DNA from: Lewinellaceae bacterium
Lineage (GTDB): Bacteria; Bacteroidota; Bacteroidia; Chitinophagales; Saprospiraceae
Assembly (NCBI GenBank): GCA_016719605.1
Contig: JADJYW010000001.1
Coordinates: forward strand, 434,001 to 498,000
Length of the DNA: 64,000 nucleotides
Direction of reading: 5' to 3'
Shown: in pieces, positions 35,410-43,760 of the stretch
Layout: the number at the start of each line of letters is the position of its first letter
How positions within the stretch are numbered: the first letter of the stretch is position 1
Made by a program: the position numbers and the translations under genes
The notes under the pieces: model-generated
What the model was told of the DNA's origin: nothing
Database searches by the model: none
Seen by the model: only the letters and a program-made list of their open reading frames with translations

Positions 35410-36210
35410 ATGATTTTTTCAACAGGAAAGGGGCGGCGACGGCGAAAAGATTTCGTGCCGGCGCTTCTGATTACACTCGCTATTGCCTTTGTATTCAGTC
35501 CGCAATTGCGGTACACGCTGCTTTCGATTTTCGACTATCCTTTCCATTATCAGGAATACAAGGAGTTCGGGATACGGATTCCCAATGGTTATTCGGTGCA
35601 CGGTATTGACGTGAGCCGCTACCAAAGTCGGGTGGATTGGGCGCGTGTAGCAGCCATGCGTGTGGGCAAAAAGCGCGTGCATTTTGCGTTTATCAAGGCC
35701 ACGGAAGGTACCTGGCTACAGGATGCCTGGTTCGATTTCAACTGGACCAATGCGCGGCGCCAGGGGATTATTCGCGGGGCGTACCACTATTTTCACCCGG
35801 ATTTAAGCCCGGCCGATCAGGCCCGACATTTCACCCGTACAGTGCGGTTGCGTTCCGGCGACCTGCCGCCCGTGGTGGATGTGGAGGAGCGTCGCGGCAT
35901 GAATCGCGAGCAAGTGCGTGCGTTCACTAAGGATTTTCTCGACCGGCTTCAGCGCCACTACGGGATCAAACCGATCGTGTACACCAACCGGGATTTTTAC
36001 AAAAATCACTTCGCCAACCAGCCTGAATTCAAACCATACATTTTCTGGATTGCGCACTACCATGTAGCGGATTTGAATATGCCGGACGACAGCAAGTGGC
36101 ATTTCTGGCAACACAGCGACCGGGGCCGCGTAAACGGCATCAATGGCGACGTGGATTTCAACGTGTTTTACGGCGATAGTTTGACCTTAAAAAGGCTGTG
36201 TATTCCCTGA
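35410..36210 (+). CDS. GH25 family lysozyme
   Basis: 266 residues. A cytoplasmic basic stretch (GKGRRRRKDF) and a membrane anchor (~15-33, ALLITLAIAFVFSPQL) precede a GH25 domain: VHGIDVSRYQSRVDW, FAFIKATEGTWLQD, GAYHYFHPD, PPVVDVEERRG (catalytic Asp and Glu), PIVYTNRDFY and WHFWQHSDRG. Members cut the MurNAc-GlcNAc bond in peptidoglycan. The anchor suggests an inner-membrane protein with the enzyme in the periplasm, for wall remodelling rather than phage lysis. Convergent with the M48 protease. Confidence 0.92.
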   Translation: MIFSTGKGRRRRKDFVPALLITLAIAFVFSPQLRYTLLSIFDYPFHYQEYKEFGIRIPNGYSVHGIDVSRYQSRVDWARVAAMRVGKKRVHFAFIKATEGTWLQDAWFDFNWTNARRQGIIRGAYHYFHPDLSPADQARHFTRTVRLRSGDLPPVVDVEERRGMNREQVRAFTKDFLDRLQRHYGIKPIVYTNRDFYKNHFANQPEFKPYIFWIAHYHVADLNMPDDSKWHFWQHSDRGRVNGINGDVDFNVFYGDSLTLKRLCIP

Positions 36211-36215
36211 TATTC

Positions 36216-36233
36216 GGCGGGTTAAAACCCGCC
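36216..36233. terminator. Hairpin between convergent GH25 and M48 genes
   Basis: Perfect GGCGGGTT-AA-AACCCGCC palindrome six bases after the GH25 stop and 15 before the M48 stop. It lacks a strong T-run; a bidirectional terminator is likely. Confidence 0.55.
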
Positions 36234-36247
36234 AGCTACGTTGCCTT

Positions 36248-37066
36248 TTACTTTTTGTATTTCCGGATCGCCTCCTGGATATGTTCCTTGCGATTTTCGG
36301 GGTCGGGGTGCGTACTCTGGAATTCCGGAGTGCGGTTCGGGCCGGCGGCTTGTTTGAGCACTTCCATGACGTGGATGAGTTGCTCGGGGTCGTATCCGGC
36401 CTGGAGCATGAAGCGCACGCCGAGGTCGTCGCTTTGCAGCTCCTGATCGCGGCCGTACTTCATTTGCAACATATTGGACACCATTTGGGCGATATACGCC
36501 CCGCTGTTGGGACTTTGCGGGTCGTAGGTGGCCATACTTACGGCGCCGGTCAGGCCCTGGGCGAGTTCCATTTGAGCCAGTTTTTCGGCGCTGTGGCGTG
36601 CCACGACGTGTCCGATTTCGTGGCCCAGCACGCCGGCCAGCATATCCTCGTTGATAGATTTGCCGTCGGTGGAGAGGCGGGCGAGCAGGGCGGCGGTGAT
36701 AAAAATTTGACCGCCCGGCAGTGCGAATGCATTGATCGTTTTTTGATCGTTCAGGAGGTGAAAATCGAAACGGCCGCGGTAATCTGTTTTGGCCGCATCG
36801 GTATTATCCACCAGCCGCCGACCCACCCGAAGCACCATTTCGTCGTATGCGGTGCCTTGTATTTTGCCGCCCATTTCGGCGATCATTTGAGGCGCGCTTT
36901 GCAGGCCCATGGCGATTTCCTGATCGGGCGAGAGGCTGAGGTGTTGTTTTTCACCGGTGATCTCGTTGAACGAGCTGTTGCAGTAGTATCTGGAAAGCGC
37001 GAAGCCTGCCAGAACAACGGCGATGAGAATTTTGGAGGACATACCTCCACGTTGGTTGCCGGACAT
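36248..37066 (-). CDS. M48 family metalloprotease (LoiP/YggG-like)
   Basis: 272 residues from ATG at 37066 (MSGNQRGGMSSKILIAVVLAG); an upstream Met at 37111 is less likely because the hydrophobic leader would be internal. A signal or anchor at ~9-25 is followed by a Cys-containing segment. The zinc site is LAGVLGHEIGHVVARHSAEKL (HExxH) with the third ligand Glu in RDQELQSDDLGVRFMLQAGYDP. FALPGGQIFITAALL is the typical preceding strand. It ends with STHPDPENRKEHIQ as in the family. Periplasmic quality-control protease by analogy. Confidence 0.92.
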   Translation of the reverse strand: MSGNQRGGMSSKILIAVVLAGFALSRYYCNSSFNEITGEKQHLSLSPDQEIAMGLQSAPQMIAEMGGKIQGTAYDEMVLRVGRRLVDNTDAAKTDYRGRFDFHLLNDQKTINAFALPGGQIFITAALLARLSTDGKSINEDMLAGVLGHEIGHVVARHSAEKLAQMELAQGLTGAVSMATYDPQSPNSGAYIAQMVSNMLQMKYGRDQELQSDDLGVRFMLQAGYDPEQLIHVMEVLKQAAGPNRTPEFQSTHPDPENRKEHIQEAIRKYKK

Positions 37067-37134
37067 AGTAATGGATTGAACAAGTGATGACAGGTTGAAA
37101 AGATCGTGCAAGTTTAGTGCCTTTCTACTGTTTT

Positions 37135-37920
37135 TTACAACTGAAATCCTATCCGGACACCAGTTTCAAATCGAAACCGCTTGTCTTTGAACGATTGTTC
37201 CCCATTGCCCGACAACATGGTGAAATCGAAACCGACATCTTGCCTCGTATTGTTGCGCAGACGGACACCGCCACCGATAAACCACTCTAAAGTCAGTTTG
37301 GGGTATAGCTTCTGCGCACCCCAGTGCACCATTAAGTCCAGGTTTTTTATAGACTCCTTTTGTGTTTCGTCGGGCGTGTGCTCTATGTGGGGCAATCCTT
37401 CGCGGATTTTTTGTACCCTGTAATGCTGTATGGAGTAGCGCAATACAGGGGCAACATAAAATCCTTCATATCCATCACTTTCAAAAAAAAGGCGTGGAGA
37501 AAGCGAAAGTATAGGGCCGATACTACCTGTACGGATGCTGTAGTCGCTATAATTGTCCTGTACGTCATACGCCCATTGATCGCTAATTTCAGCGATATCT
37601 TCTTCATCGCTAAGTTCGGCCAGCAATTCATTATATCCATCCCAGAATGGAGAAAATGTAAGCCCAACGCCTACTTGCAGGCTGAGGTAATCGGTGATTT
37701 CTTTTTCGATTTCGACGGGCTGGCGGCCAAAAATGAAGGATGTTGGGCTGGTTTTTACAATCAGGCCTTTGTAAACCTTATCCGTTTTACTGCTTTCCGA
37801 TTCGCTGCCAAAGTTGATGATCTGAACATCCGAATTGACTTTTTTATCCGGATTTTGGGCTTCTGCAAAGTTTGTGGCAACAGCGGCTAAAAGGAGCAGG
37901 CAGGCGGTACGCATTTTCAT
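37135..37920 (-). CDS. Exported beta-rich protein, probable outer-membrane barrel
   Basis: 261 residues with a clear signal peptide (MKMRTACLLLLAAVATNFAEA). The body alternates strands and turns (YLSLQVGVGLTFSPFWDGYN, GFYVAPVLRYSIQHYRV, RFRFETGVRIGFQL) and ends in aromatic/hydrophobic residues, like small outer-membrane barrels of Bacteroidota. No catalytic motif is visible. I do not recognise a named family. It stands alone, with 205 bases upstream containing no gene. Confidence 0.7.
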   Translation of the reverse strand: MKMRTACLLLLAAVATNFAEAQNPDKKVNSDVQIINFGSESESSKTDKVYKGLIVKTSPTSFIFGRQPVEIEKEITDYLSLQVGVGLTFSPFWDGYNELLAELSDEEDIAEISDQWAYDVQDNYSDYSIRTGSIGPILSLSPRLFFESDGYEGFYVAPVLRYSIQHYRVQKIREGLPHIEHTPDETQKESIKNLDLMVHWGAQKLYPKLTLEWFIGGGVRLRNNTRQDVGFDFTMLSGNGEQSFKDKRFRFETGVRIGFQL

Positions 37921-38125
37921 GGACAGTGTTGTTTTAGTGAGTAAAAGTGTTTATTTTGATAATTGAAAAGCAGCGTTGACACACGCTTCAAAGTAATACC
38001 AAATATGCTCTGAACACCGTACATAACCCGAAAGGAAAAGCGTTACTGGAAGCGTTTTTTTGTAAAATTGCGCCTAAATCAAGTCACTTCACATATCTCC
38101 ATCACTTTTTGCAAACACACACGCT

Positions 38126-39718
38126 ATGCTCAACAAAATCATTGCACTTTGCCTCATTTTGCCGGCCGGTATTTCCATGCTGCTCGCACAAAAAGCGACT
38201 GTAAAAATAAGTCCGGAGTTCAAACTGTCCAAATCCAGAGCCTTCGAGCGTCACCTGCTCTCAGATGCTACAGGGCATTATGTTTATTTTTATGACTACA
38301 CAGGAGGCGTGATGCTCAGCAAACTCAGCAGCACAACGGTGTTGGAAAGGTATGACTCAACGTTCAAACTGGTGTACAGCAAAGAATACAAGGCGGATCG
38401 CAAGGGTATTGCTTCGCTCGGCATGCGCTATTTCAACGGCCAGTTCGTCTGGCTTTTTTCCGAAATCAATAAAAAAGATGACTATATCCGGTATAGCATC
38501 CTGCCGATTGATCTGGAGGGCATGCAGGGCAAACCAAAGGATATTGCCAGATTCAAGTACGAAAACCGCGACGACATCCCAACGGTGTCCTGGAGTATAT
38601 CGAGGGATTCCAGCAAACTGCTCTATCTGGCAGCATCTGACCAAGACAATGATGACCAAAAATTTGGAATTTACCTTTCTGTATTTGATAAAAACCTGGA
38701 TGTATTCTGGTCGCGCAAAGTAGATTTAATGCACACGGAAGAGCAAACAGACGTAATCAGCACCGTGCTGAAAAACGATGGCAGCGTGTATATGCTGTGT
38801 AAGGTTTATGAGGGCAGAAAGGCGAAGGAAAGCAAAAAAAATGACAAGAAAAACTCGGTAGCAGCTTACGAAATGGTCTTGTATCATTTCACCAAAGAAT
38901 CGGAAATACCCGGCGAGGTTCGTTTGAAACTGGGCGATCTGTTCATCAAAGGAGCATCGCTGGCAGTCAGTAAGGATGACGAGGTGAAATGCACGGGATT
39001 CTTTTCCACCACCAAAAAAGGGAGCCTGAACGGCGTATTTTACCTCCAACTGGCCGCCGACGGCACAGTAACCAGTTCCAGTAAAAAAGACTTTTCGGTT
39101 GCCGACCTGAAAAAATTTGGAGAGAAAAACATTGACAAAGACAGAGGAGGGGATATTGGGCTGGAGTCGTCGTTCAAGTTCAGTGACTTCCTCATTCGGG
39201 ACGATGGCTCGGCGGTGGTTGTGGCTGAAGAAAACTACAAGGAAACCCGCTCATCGTACAATGGCCGTACCTGGACAACGACCACCTACTATTATTCCAA
39301 CGACATTGTGGCGTTTACCATAAACACGGCGGGCGAGGTTGATCGCGTGAGTGTTATTCCCAAAAGGCAAATGGGCGTCAATACCAACTACTTTATCTCT
39401 TATGTCGCGCTTATCCGCAACAACGATATTGTGTTTTTTTACAATGAAGACGAGGATAACATGGGCAAGCCGGTCAATAATCCGAAGCCCAAGCTGGTGA
39501 ACAAGTTCAATGAGTGCGTTACCGTGATGACCACGCTGGCTGCCGACGGGAAACTGACCCGCAAACAACTGTTTGAGGCGCAAAACGTAGAATCACTGTT
39601 TGTGCCCGACGATAGCAGCCCATTTGATAGCAACCGGCTATTCTTCGTGTCTATCAAGCCCAAGCTGTTCAGCAAAAGCAATTTTCGTATCGGAACGGTG
39701 GAATTGCCGGCGAACTAA
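38126..39718 (+). CDS. Exported protein of unknown function
   Basis: 530 residues with a signal peptide (MLNKIIALCLILPAGISMLLAQ). Repeating beta motifs of the kind SSKLLYLAASDQDNDDQKFGIYLSVFD and FSDFLIRDDGSAVVVAEENYKE suggest a beta-propeller. A Lys-rich loop (EGRKAKESKKNDKKNS) is present. It matches my recollection of uncharacterised Bacteroidota secreted proteins, but I cannot assign a function. An AT-rich spacer upstream contains TAAAATTG, a weak promoter match at ~38062. Convergent with the ChlI-like gene, 19 bases apart. Confidence 0.75.
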   Translation: MLNKIIALCLILPAGISMLLAQKATVKISPEFKLSKSRAFERHLLSDATGHYVYFYDYTGGVMLSKLSSTTVLERYDSTFKLVYSKEYKADRKGIASLGMRYFNGQFVWLFSEINKKDDYIRYSILPIDLEGMQGKPKDIARFKYENRDDIPTVSWSISRDSSKLLYLAASDQDNDDQKFGIYLSVFDKNLDVFWSRKVDLMHTEEQTDVISTVLKNDGSVYMLCKVYEGRKAKESKKNDKKNSVAAYEMVLYHFTKESEIPGEVRLKLGDLFIKGASLAVSKDDEVKCTGFFSTTKKGSLNGVFYLQLAADGTVTSSSKKDFSVADLKKFGEKNIDKDRGGDIGLESSFKFSDFLIRDDGSAVVVAEENYKETRSSYNGRTWTTTTYYYSNDIVAFTINTAGEVDRVSVIPKRQMGVNTNYFISYVALIRNNDIVFFYNEDEDNMGKPVNNPKPKLVNKFNECVTVMTTLAADGKLTRKQLFEAQNVESLFVPDDSSPFDSNRLFFVSIKPKLFSKSNFRIGTVELPAN

Positions 39719-39737
39719 AGGACAAAGGACACGTTCC

Positions 39738-41237
39738 TTAATTGAAAAGTCCGCGCATGTTTTCGTCATTCCCTTCATCGTCCAGCCCGCTGCCGGTGAG
39801 GAAATCCTTGAACACCCATTTGTTGAGGATAAACTCTTTGTTGAGTACCTCGAACTCGGCCAGCCCGTGCAGGAGCAGTTCCATAAAAACAGGGGTTTCG
39901 GCGGGTTCAATGCCGGCGTTGTCCACGAGGCGCTGCATACCGGCGACGTGTTCCAGTTGTTCGGTGAACTTGTTTTCGGGCAGATCGTGGAGTAAATCCA
40001 CGGTATTGCCGGCGGCAAACCACGCTTTGATCACGCCGTAGGGGTCGCGTTCCTGTCCTTTTTTCAGTTTGGTCGGGTTGGGGAAGTATTGCAAAAAAAC
40101 CTTTTTCACGGCCTGCCCGATGAGGTGCAGGGCCACGGCGTGCGGGCCTTCCTGTTCGCCTTCGTACACCATTTCCACCTTGCCGGTGAGGGCCGGGATC
40201 ACGCCCCAAAAGTCGGTGATACGGGCAGTAGTTTTCGTTTCACCGTTCAGCAGGATACGGCGTTCGGCAGTGGAGTACAGATTTTCGTAGGCGGAAATGG
40301 TGAGGCGGGCGCTCACGCCGCTTTTTTTGTCCACAAACTCGCTGTCGCGGGCGGCGAAGGCGATTTCCTCGATGAGGTCTTTCAGCACGTTGGGCACCTG
40401 GATGGCGGCGCGTTGTTCGGCGCTGATGCGGGCCTCCTGCTCGGTGATGCGGCGGCCGATTTCGATGGAAGCAGGGTAGTGTGTGGTGATTTGGCTCTCG
40501 ATGCGGTCTTTGAGCGGGGTGATGATGCTGCCGCGGTTGGTGTAGTCTTCGGGGTTGGCGGTGAAGATAAACTGTACGTCGAGGGGCAGGCGCAGTTTGA
40601 AACCGCGGATTTGCATGTCGCCCTCTTGCAGCACATTGAACAGGGAAACCTGGATGCGGGCTTGCAGATCGGGTAATTCGTTGATCACAAACAGGCAGCG
40701 GTGCGCGCGGGGAATGAGGCCGAAGTGGATGACGCGTTCGTCGGAATAGGGCAGGCGCAGATTGGCGGCCTTGATGGGATCCACGTCGCCCACGAGGTCG
40801 GCGATACTCACGTCCGGGGTAGCGAGTTTTTCCACATAACGCTCGCTGCGATGCAGCCATTCGATGGGGGTGTCGTCGCCTTTTTCGGCGATCAGTTCTT
40901 TGGCGAAGCGGCTGATGGGAGCCATCGGATCGTCGTTAAGTTCGCTGCCGGCCACCACGGGCACATACTCGTCGAGCAGGGCCGTGAGCATACGGGCAAT
41001 GCGGGTTTTGGCTTGTCCGCGCAAACCGAGCAGCAGGATGTTGTGGCGGCTGAGTACGGCCCGCTCCATGTCGGGCAGCACGGTGTCGTCGAAACCATAG
41101 ATGCCGGGGAAGATTGTCTCCTTGTTTCGGAGTTTGGCGATGAGGTTGTTGCGGAGTTCTTCTTTGACGCTTTTGGGCTGGTATCCGCCGGCTTTGAGGC
41201 CGCCGAGGGTATGCACGAGGTGGACGCTGTTTTTCAT
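39738..41237 (-). CDS. ChlI/MoxR-type AAA+ ATPase (annotated magnesium chelatase in Bacteroidota)
   Basis: 499 residues. AAA+ core at ~55-290: degenerate Walker A LLLGLRGQAKTRIARML, Walker B RCLFVINELPDL, sensor-type VQFIFTANPEDYTNRGS and LKDRIESQITTHYP. It resembles the ATPase subunit I of magnesium chelatase, but no BchD/BchH partners or chlorophyll genes are near, so a MoxR-like chaperone or regulator role is more likely than pigment synthesis. The C-terminal ~200 residues are helical, ending in an acidic tail (LDDEGNDENMRG). No membrane segment; single gene. Confidence 0.85.
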   Translation of the reverse strand: MKNSVHLVHTLGGLKAGGYQPKSVKEELRNNLIAKLRNKETIFPGIYGFDDTVLPDMERAVLSRHNILLLGLRGQAKTRIARMLTALLDEYVPVVAGSELNDDPMAPISRFAKELIAEKGDDTPIEWLHRSERYVEKLATPDVSIADLVGDVDPIKAANLRLPYSDERVIHFGLIPRAHRCLFVINELPDLQARIQVSLFNVLQEGDMQIRGFKLRLPLDVQFIFTANPEDYTNRGSIITPLKDRIESQITTHYPASIEIGRRITEQEARISAEQRAAIQVPNVLKDLIEEIAFAARDSEFVDKKSGVSARLTISAYENLYSTAERRILLNGETKTTARITDFWGVIPALTGKVEMVYEGEQEGPHAVALHLIGQAVKKVFLQYFPNPTKLKKGQERDPYGVIKAWFAAGNTVDLLHDLPENKFTEQLEHVAGMQRLVDNAGIEPAETPVFMELLLHGLAEFEVLNKEFILNKWVFKDFLTGSGLDDEGNDENMRGLFN

Positions 41238-41330
41238 GTCGGGAGAAACGCGGAGTAGGCTGATTTGTTCGGGAGGGGCCGGGACTTCGGAAATTTGAAA
41301 ATTTCTGAAGGGTCACGCATGGTACGTCTT

Positions 41331-41389
41331 TTTTCACCGCAGAGGCGCAGAGGCGCGGAGTTTTATACGCTGCGCCGCTGCGGTGAAAA
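41331..41389. repeat. TAE-family repeat units before rfbC
   Basis: TTTTTCACCGCAGAGGCGCA forward unit followed by CTGCGCCGCTGCGGTGAAAA reverse unit: a hairpin in the spacer between the AAA+ gene and rfbC. Confidence 0.8.
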
Positions 41390-41447
41390 GAGGAAAGCGA
41401 CTTGCGAGACACCCTCTTTTTTTATTCATGTTCAGTGGGAGCGGGTT

Positions 41448-41455
41448 TACCTTTG
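41448..41455 (+). promoter_or_regulatory. -7 element (TACCTTTG) of rfbC
   Basis: Exact TAnnTTTG followed by C, 21 bases upstream of the proposed GTG start at 41477. Confidence 0.55.
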
Positions 41456-41476
41456 CGGTGAATCAACTACCCAACC

Positions 41477-42028
41477 GTGGAATTCATACAACGCAAACTT
41501 TCCGGCGTCTGGGAAATCCAGCTCGCTCCCATCCGCGACGAGCGCGGTTTTTTTATGCGCGCCTACGATACCGCCCTTTTTGAAAAAGCGGGCCTGCACC
41601 GTCCGTGGGCACAGGAAAACCACTCGCGCAGCGAGCGCCGGGGCATCATCCGGGGGCTGCATTTTCAGTTTCCGCCGTTTGCCGAAACCAAACTCGTGCG
41701 CTGCGTGCGCGGCGCCGTGCTCGATGTGTTCGTGGACCTGCGGCCCGATTCGTCCACGTTCGGGCAGTGGGACAGCGTCGAACTTTCCGAGGCAAACAAA
41801 AAAATGATCTTCATCCCCCGCGGCTTTGCGCACGGTTTTTGTACGCTCACCGACAAGAGCGAGGTGCTGTACAAAGTGGACAATGTGTACAACCGCGAGC
41901 ACGAAGGAGGTCTGCTTTGGTCCGATACCGACCTCGGCATTCCCTGGCCCGTGGAAGCGCCGATCCTCTCGGAAAAGGATACCCGAAACTGGACATGGCG
42001 GGAGTTTGTGGAAAAGGTTTCTGGTTAG
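41477..42028 (+). CDS. rfbC: dTDP-4-dehydrorhamnose 3,5-epimerase
   Basis: 183 residues from GTG at 41477 (EFIQRKLSGVWEIQLAPIRDERGFFMRAYD), where family homology starts. The cupin enzyme epimerises the 4-keto sugar at C3 and C5 for dTDP-rhamnose. Motifs: QENHSRSERRGIIRGLHFQFPP (catalytic His), KLVRCVRGAVLDVFVDLR, FIPRGFAHGFCTLTD, YKVDNVYNREHEGGLLWSD. The last residues (KVSG) and stop codon come from the GGTTTCTGG repeat at 42012. It is the first gene of a sugar-modification group with the DegT aminotransferase and PglD-like acyltransferase; rfbA, B and D are not in the window. Confidence 0.93.
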   Translation: MEFIQRKLSGVWEIQLAPIRDERGFFMRAYDTALFEKAGLHRPWAQENHSRSERRGIIRGLHFQFPPFAETKLVRCVRGAVLDVFVDLRPDSSTFGQWDSVELSEANKKMIFIPRGFAHGFCTLTDKSEVLYKVDNVYNREHEGGLLWSDTDLGIPWPVEAPILSEKDTRNWTWREFVEKVSG

Positions 42029-42096
42029 AGGGTTGGAGGGTTTCTGGTTGGAGGGTTTCTGGTTGGAGGGTTGGAAGGTTTTTGGTTGGAGGGTGC
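42012..42096. repeat. GGTTTCTGGTTGGA-type repeat after rfbC
   Basis: Five or six tandem units; the first encodes the C-terminal KVSG and stop of RfbC. The reverse-complement partner is at 42549-42612, so the small membrane gene between them is enclosed by an inverted pair. Confidence 0.85.
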
Positions 42097-42262
42097 CTAC
42101 GCTCAGAGGGTTTTTCCTGGGGTTGTTTTGTGGGGGGTTGGGTTGGTTAGAAGGAAAGGAATTATAAATAAATAAGAAGGGGCGCCCCCCCCCCAAATCC
42201 TGTAAATCTTTCCAGGTTTTTAAACCTGCGGACTAAGCTCTAAAAAACTAAAATACCTGATC

Positions 42263-42547
42263 ATGCAAACCCGCCAACGCACGAATTACACCAACCTCCT
42301 CATTGGAATTGCCCTGTTGTTTTTGCTGACCTGGGCCGTTCCTTCCCGATTGCTCCAAAATCCGTGGTTGTGGATGCTGTTTGTTGTAGCATGTATCTCA
42401 ATTCAGGTGTATATTTTAAAAAACGGAGGTTTTTTACCCAAAAACGGCAAAGCAACCATCCATTCGAAAATCATTTTCTGGGCAACCGTTGTTGCCCTTC
42501 TGACCATTTCAGCATTTATTCTCGGCACTCATTTTTTAGTGCAATAA
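42263..42547 (+). CDS. Small membrane protein of unknown function
   Basis: 94 residues with three hydrophobic segments: ~10-28 (LLIGIALLFLLTWAVPSRLL), ~33-50 (WLWMLFVVACISIQVYIL) and ~68-90 (IIFWATVVALLTISAFILG). No motif recognised. It sits between two inverted copies of the GGTTTCTGG repeat, with a CCAGGTTTTTAAACCTG hairpin upstream at ~42214, so it may be a recent arrival or simply flanked by expanded repeats. Coding potential is supported by a clean ATG and hydrophobic pattern. Confidence 0.65.
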   Translation: MQTRQRTNYTNLLIGIALLFLLTWAVPSRLLQNPWLWMLFVVACISIQVYILKNGGFLPKNGKATIHSKIIFWATVVALLTISAFILGTHFLVQ

Positions 42548-42548
42548 A

Positions 42549-42612
42549 ATCAACCAGCAACCTTCCAACCAGCAACCCTCCAACCCTCCAACCAGCAACC
42601 TTCCAACCTTTT
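42549..42612. repeat. CCAACCAGCAACC-type repeat before the DegT gene
   Basis: Five tandem AACCAGCAACCTTCC/AACCCTCC units ending five bases before the ATG at 42618. Confidence 0.85.
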
Positions 42613-42617
42613 TCAAC

Positions 42618-43760
42618 ATGAACATACGCTTATTCAAACCCTCCGTCGGCGAGGAAGAACTGCAAATGATCCGCGAGGCATTCGAGCGCTCCTGGATCGG
42701 ATTAGGCCCCAATGTCAGCCAGTTTGAGGCCGAGTGGGAAAAATTCACCGGCGCCGCCATGGCCATCGGGGTTAACTCGGCCACAGCAGCGCTGCATTTG
42801 GCCTTGGCCGCGTTTCGGTTTCCCGAAGGCAAAAAAGTGCTCGTGCCTTCGCTCACTTTTGCCGCCACCGCTACCGCCGTGTTGTACAACCGCCTCGTGC
42901 CGGTGTTCGTGGATAGCGACCCCGTCACGCTCGGCATGGACCTGAACGACCTGGCCCGCAAATACGACAAAGACTGCGTGGCCGTCATGCCCGTACACTA
43001 CGCCGGCCACCCGGTGCCCATGGAAAAACTCATGCCCTGGGCGCGCGAACGCGGCCTGAAAGTGGTGGAGGACTGCGCCCATACGGCAGGAGCCATGTAT
43101 AAAGGCCGGATGCTGGGCCTCTGGGGAGATATCGGCTGCTATTCCTTCGAGGAAAAAAAACTGATGACTACCGGCGACGGCGGCATGATGGTCACCAACG
43201 ATCCGGACCTGTTCCACGATGTGAAAGCCATGCGCTGGGTAGGTATTGACAAAGACAACTGGAAAACCGCACAGGCCTACACCGCTACCAACCGCGACGC
43301 CATGCACTGGTTTTATGAAATCGCGGTGCTCGGCTACAAATACAACATGAACGATCTGGCCGCCGCCATCGGACTGGCTCAACTGAAAAAACTACCCGCC
43401 ATGAGCCGCCGCCGCTCCGAGATCATCCGGCAGTACATGGACGGGCTGGAAGGTGTGCCGGGCGTGGCGCCGATGCTGCCGTTTGAGCCGGAAAACTACT
43501 GCTACCAGATGTTCGGCATCCGCGCCGATCAGCGCGACGACCTGATGATCCACCTCAAATCGCTGGGCATTGCCACAGGCTGCCACTACACTCCGCTGAG
43601 CATTCAGCCGCTGTTTGCGCCGTGGGGGCACACTTGCCCGTTTGTGGAAAAAGAGCACGAGCGCCTCATCACGTTGCCGCTGCACGCCGACCTCACCGAC
43701 GAAGAAGTAAACTATATTCTGGACGGCATAAAAGTGTTCCATGAAGCCGTCGTTGCCTGA
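42618..43760 (+). CDS. DegT/DnrJ/EryC1/StrS family aminotransferase
   Basis: 380 residues. PLP-dependent sugar aminotransferase fold: GVNSATAALHLALAAF, VPSLTFAATATAVLYN, VMPVHYAGHP, VVEDCAHTAGAMYKG and GCYSFEEKKLMTTGDGGMMVT, in which a Lys of the EEKK segment binds PLP. NMNDLAAAIGLAQLKKL is typical. Members add an amino group to a nucleotide-linked keto sugar for surface glycans. Its last 20 bases overlap the start of the acyltransferase gene, so both are coupled; an aminotransferase followed by a PglD-like N-acyltransferase makes an N-acetylated amino sugar, as in bacillosamine-type pathways. Confidence 0.92.
   Translation: MNIRLFKPSVGEEELQMIREAFERSWIGLGPNVSQFEAEWEKFTGAAMAIGVNSATAALHLALAAFRFPEGKKVLVPSLTFAATATAVLYNRLVPVFVDSDPVTLGMDLNDLARKYDKDCVAVMPVHYAGHPVPMEKLMPWARERGLKVVEDCAHTAGAMYKGRMLGLWGDIGCYSFEEKKLMTTGDGGMMVTNDPDLFHDVKAMRWVGIDKDNWKTAQAYTATNRDAMHWFYEIAVLGYKYNMNDLAAAIGLAQLKKLPAMSRRRSEIIRQYMDGLEGVPGVAPMLPFEPENYCYQMFGIRADQRDDLMIHLKSLGIATGCHYTPLSIQPLFAPWGHTCPFVEKEHERLITLPLHADLTDEEVNYILDGIKVFHEAVVA

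Noticed and set aside
32715..36210. Prophage lysis cassette suggested by holin-like and GH25 lysozyme genes
   Set aside because: Genes are separated by unrelated metabolic genes; the lysozyme has its own membrane anchor and no phage structural genes are present.
39738..41237. Chlorophyll or cobalamin chelatase function for the ChlI-like ATPase
   Set aside because: No partner subunits or pigment genes in the window; the same ATPase type is widespread in non-photosynthetic Bacteroidota.
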